Source: Fluviicola chungangensis (GTDB lineage: Bacteria; Bacteroidota; Bacteroidia; Flavobacteriales_D; Crocinitomicaceae). From it: a stretch of 64,000 nt of DNA. The notes beneath the pieces were generated by a model. That model did no database searches, was not told the origin of the DNA, and saw only the letters and a list, made by a program, of their open reading frames with translations. The stretch is from NCBI RefSeq assembly GCF_007558725.1, contig NZ_VLPL01000006.1:62001-126000 (forward strand). Direction: 5' to 3'. Shown in pieces: positions 61,234 to 64,000 of the stretch (position 1 is the stretch's first letter; the number at the start of each line of letters is the position of its first letter). Both the position numbers and the translations under genes were made by a program.

Positions 61234-62567
61234 CGGTTAAACAACATGCGTTCGCCTCCTTTTTCTCCTGTCAGTTTCCCATTTTCGTAAACCAAAACAC
61301 CGTTCACAAACGTTTTTTCCACAGAGGAAGAAAAAGTGGTTCCTTCAAATGGCGACCATCCGCATTGGTAAAGCAGCGAATCTTTTGTGACAGTCGATTT
61401 TTTGTTGAGATCTACTAAAACGAGGTCTGCAAAATAACCTTCCCGCAAAAAACCCCGGTCTTTTACCTGGAAACAAACAGCAACAGCATGTGCCATTTTT
61501 TCAACTACCCGTACCAACGGAATTTTTCCGTTTGCAGATGCATCCAGCATTGCCAGCAAAGCGTGCTGAACCAATGGTCCTCCCGAAGGTGCCTGCAAAT
61601 ATGGCTGTTGTTTTTCTTCGATCGTATGAGGTGCGTGATCTGTCGCAATCACATCAATGCGGTTATCCAATAACGCTTTCCAGATCTGGTCTCTGTCTGC
61701 TGCTGTTTTTACAGCCGGATTCCACTTGATCCAGGTTCCTTTGCTTTCGTAGTCTGCATCCGAGAACCATAAATGATGTATACAAGCCTCAGCGGTAATG
61801 CGTTTTTGTTCCAAAGGAATATCATTGCGAAATAATTCCGTTTCGATTCCAGTGGAGATATGCAGGATATGTAATCGTGTGTTGTTCTTTTTTGCCAGTT
61901 CAACCGCTTTGGAAGAGGATAGATAACAGGCTTCCGCACTTCGGATCAAAGGGTGAGCAGACATCGGAATAGCTTCCCCGTATTTCTCTTTGTATTCTTC
62001 CAGGTTCTTTCTGATCGTTGTTTCATCTTCGCAATGTGTAGCTATCAGCATGGGTACATTTGCGAACAGGTGTTCCAACGTATTGGTATTATCAACCAGC
62101 ATGTTTCCTGTAGAAGATCCCATAAATATCTTGACACCGCAAACATCCTGAATGTTTGTTTTCATCACCTCATCATAGTTATCGTTCGAAGCTCCCATGA
62201 AAAAAGAGTAGTTCGCCGGAGAAACCTCTGCTGCACGCAGGTATTTTGCTTCAAGTAATTCTTGTGTCAGGGTATTCGGAACGGTATTCGGCATTTCCAT
62301 GAAAGAAGTAATTCCTCCTGCAACTGCCGCCCTGGATTCAGACTGGATATTCGCTTTATGCGTTAGTCCCGGCTCCCGGAAATGTACTTGGTCATCAATA
62401 CAACCCGGGAGTAAGTGCAATCCTTCACAATTGATCTCTTTCACTGATCCGTCAACCGAAATAGAGGGTGCAATTTTGGAAATCCGCTTTCCGTCAATTA
62501 ACACATCTCCGATAAATTCCCGGCCCTCATTTACCAGTGTTGCACCTTTCAGTAAAATCTTTGTCAT
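61230..62567 (-). CDS. pyrC: dihydroorotase
   Basis: 445 residues of the amidohydrolase superfamily; it closes carbamoyl-aspartate to dihydroorotate in pyrimidine synthesis. GGITSFMEMPNT, KIFMGSSTG (carboxylated Lys), THCEDE, LHILHIST and VIATDHAPHT are the metal and catalytic blocks. The usual first HxH metal pair reads DDQVHFREPG, so the first His is Gln. This also occurs in Bacteroidota relatives, so activity is likely but unproven. The start overlaps the mannosyltransferase stop by one base (TAATG); the frame is open to 62594. Confidence 0.88.
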   Translation of the reverse strand: MTKILLKGATLVNEGREFIGDVLIDGKRISKIAPSISVDGSVKEINCEGLHLLPGCIDDQVHFREPGLTHKANIQSESRAAVAGGITSFMEMPNTVPNTLTQELLEAKYLRAAEVSPANYSFFMGASNDNYDEVMKTNIQDVCGVKIFMGSSTGNMLVDNTNTLEHLFANVPMLIATHCEDETTIRKNLEEYKEKYGEAIPMSAHPLIRSAEACYLSSSKAVELAKKNNTRLHILHISTGIETELFRNDIPLEQKRITAEACIHHLWFSDADYESKGTWIKWNPAVKTAADRDQIWKALLDNRIDVIATDHAPHTIEEKQQPYLQAPSGGPLVQHALLAMLDASANGKIPLVRVVEKMAHAVAVCFQVKDRGFLREGYFADLVLVDLNKKSTVTKDSLLYQCGWSPFEGTTFSSSVEKTFVNGVLVYENGKLTGEKGGERMLFNR

Positions 62568-63280
62568 TACACCTTTAAATTTCTCATTTTCCAAACTCCA
62601 AAGAAAGCTTCTTTGAAAATACTTGAAGACATCTTTGATTCTCCGAATTGACGGTCAATAAACGTAATCGGAACTTCAATTATTTTAAATCCTTTTCTTT
62701 TCGCCGCATACTTCATCTCAATCTGAAAAGCGTATCCTTTGAAATGAATATTGTCCAAATCAATAGCTCTAAGTACCTTATTGGAATAACACATAAATCC
62801 GGCAGTCGTATCCGAGATCCCGATAAACAAGATCATCCGAACATAAACAGAAGCAAAATAGGACATCAATATGCGGCCCATCGGCCAATTTTGTACCTTT
62901 CCTCCTTTTGTATACCGCGAACCGATACTTACATCGGCTCCGTTTTTTGTACACGCTTCCAGCAACCGGGGTAAATCCAGCGGATTGTGTGAAAAATCGC
63001 AATCCATTTCAAAAATGTATTCGTAGTCCTGTTTGAGGGACCATTTAAACCCATGGATATACGCTGTTCCGAGTCCCAATTTCCCCTGTCTTTCTTCCAG
63101 AAAAATGCGCTGGGGAAATTGTTGCATCAAATCACGAATAATGGCGGCCGTACCATCGGGAGAATTGTCATCCACAAACAGAATATCGATTGCAACAGGC
63201 AAGCTCATGACTGCCTGGGCCATACGCTCAACATTCTCTTTTTCATTATACGTCGGGATAATTACAACTGCTCGCGTCAC
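62567..63280 (-). CDS. polyprenol-phosphate mannosyltransferase (DPM1-like)
   Basis: 237 residues of GT2. VVIIPTYNEKENVERM, DILFVDDNSPDGTAAIIRDL, IFEMDCDFSHNP (the DxD-type site), and GSRYTKGG are the catalytic blocks; the protein lacks the C-terminal GtrA part. It charges polyprenyl phosphate with a hexose from a nucleotide donor. The start is GTG at 63280. First gene of a probable operon with pyrC and the DUF4296 gene. Confidence 0.9.
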   Translation of the reverse strand: MTRAVVIIPTYNEKENVERMAQAVMSLPVAIDILFVDDNSPDGTAAIIRDLMQQFPQRIFLEERQGKLGLGTAYIHGFKWSLKQDYEYIFEMDCDFSHNPLDLPRLLEACTKNGADVSIGSRYTKGGKVQNWPMGRILMSYFASVYVRMILFIGISDTTAGFMCYSNKVLRAIDLDNIHFKGYAFQIEMKYAAKRKGFKIIEVPITFIDRQFGESKMSSSIFKEAFFGVWKMRNLKV

Positions 63281-63494
63281 GTGGGTTCAATTTCAGGTGA
63301 TAAAAATAGTCAAATTCCGCTTCCTTCAACGAATTTATAGAGTTTCTAACATATTTTAGAATTCCGGAAACCAAAATTTTTATGCCTGATTTAATCGGTT
63401 AAACTATTCCAGTCAGATGAATACATTCCATTGACACTTCAATTGATATTCATTACATTTAAAGGAATGTCCCACACTGACTCCCAATATTATT

Positions 63495-63502
63495 TATCTT
63501 TG
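63495..63502 (+). promoter_or_regulatory. -7 box (TATCTTTG) of the 63509 gene
   Basis: TATCTTTG is an exact TAnnTTTG six bases before the ATG, so the leader would be at most a base or two. A wider inverted repeat ACATTCC...GGAATGT flanks the region at 63423-63470. Confidence 0.5.
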
Positions 63503-63508
63503 ATACAG

Positions 63509-64000
63509 ATGAAATGGGGTTCCAAAATAACGTTTTTAGTATTTTCACTTTGCCTGAATCAGGGATTATTTGCTCAAACATTTCGGAACATCACCCTGCT
63601 AGATCAATGGCACCAGGACAGTTTGATCTCCAATTCTTCGAAAGTCCGCTATTCCGATTGCTTTGGTTTTGTGCAAAACGGAAACGAATATGCGGTCATA
63701 GGATCAACGGAAGGAACACATGTTTTCCTTGTCAATAACCAAAACAAACTTGTCCCGAAAGGTTTCATCAAGGGGCGTTATTCAAGTACTTTTGTACAGC
63801 ACCGGGAATATGCTGTTTTTCAACATTACCTGTATGCTGTTTGTGATGAAGGTGTAAGCAGTTTGCAAATTATCGACTTGCAATACCTTCCCGACTCCGT
63901 TCACCTGGCAAAGGAAGACTCGCTCCAATTCGGTCGCGTTCACAATATTTTTATTGATCCTGTCCAGGAAAAATTCTATTCCTGCATTCACCGAAGTACG
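63509..64000 (+). CDS. secreted choice-of-anchor B-like protein, N-terminal part
   Basis: The first 164 codons are in the window; the gene continues beyond it. A signal peptide (MKWGSKITFLVFSLCLNQGLFAQ) is followed by NEYAVIGSTEGTHVFLV, YAVFQHYLYAVCDEGVSSLQIIDL and FGRVHNIFID, typical of LVIVD/choice-of-anchor B repeats that form a beta-propeller. A T9SS sorting domain would be expected at its unseen end. Confidence 0.75.
   Translation, partial: MKWGSKITFLVFSLCLNQGLFAQTFRNITLLDQWHQDSLISNSSKVRYSDCFGFVQNGNEYAVIGSTEGTHVFLVNNQNKLVPKGFIKGRYSSTFVQHREYAVFQHYLYAVCDEGVSSLQIIDLQYLPDSVHLAKEDSLQFGRVHNIFIDPVQEKFYSCIHRST

Overview
The window looks like a chromosomal segment of a Bacteroidota bacterium, most likely a Flavobacteriales relative (a Fluviicola/Crocinitomicaceae-type genome is my inference). 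The reasons are: many TAnnTTTG -7 promoter boxes with almost no Shine-Dalgarno sites, type IX secretion (T9SS) style C-termini, a choice-of-anchor L protein, GldL-like FK(V/M)MHWPGA motifs, DUF4296, DUF4301, DUF3127 and DUF2795 proteins, a CrtD-type carotenoid desaturase and an SPT-family synthase. I saw no tRNA, rRNA, CRISPR array, integrase or transposase.

Layout. 1-5.2 kb: end of a VOC protein, a PadR regulator with a GldL-like membrane protein, a small winged-helix protein, a second VOC protein, a carotenoid desaturase and a decayed AT-rich gene. 5.2-16.4 kb: mostly metabolism (lipoprotein hydrolase, methyltransferase, lysA, nadK, pdxJ), two large secreted proteins, a LacI regulator, a CBS protein and a DUF218 lipoprotein. 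16.4-18.4 kb: an unrecognised three-gene secreted/hydrolase operon. 18.4-24.7 kb: a tetR-tolC-MFP-RND efflux operon with a clear operator. 25-34 kb: EamA transporter, DUF58, DUF4301, methyltransferase, katG, a cytochrome c lipoprotein, a cobalamin adenosyltransferase and DUF2795.

34-40.4 kb: a second RND pump led by a His-rich secreted protein. 40.5-43.4 kb: a compact cluster with an NsrR-like Rrf2 regulator, a small membrane protein, a group III truncated globin, a tryptophan-2,3-dioxygenase-family protein, a hemerythrin-like protein and an ScdA_N-like protein. This reads as a nitric oxide / Fe-S repair module in which the two domains of Ric/ScdA are split, and it is the strongest candidate here for an undescribed system. 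43.5-57.6 kb: ychF, M28 peptidase, DinB, SPT-like enzyme, orphan histidine kinase, OsmC, HPP, a zinc-ribbon/HhH protein, M1 peptidase, flavin reductase, DUF3127 and a PepSY-like protein. 57.6-64 kb: glycosyltransferase plus flippase-like membrane protein, ruvC, DUF4296, dihydroorotase, polyprenol-phosphate mannosyltransferase and the start of a choice-of-anchor B-like protein.

Non-coding structure is rich. There are two 40-bp perfect palindromes and two copies of a 41-bp palindromic repeat, and in both families the base changes preserve the pairing. There is also a promoter-terminator unit that looks like a small RNA gene, many hairpin terminators, and at least seven genes whose -7-like box lies exactly four bases before the ATG, suggesting leaderless transcripts.
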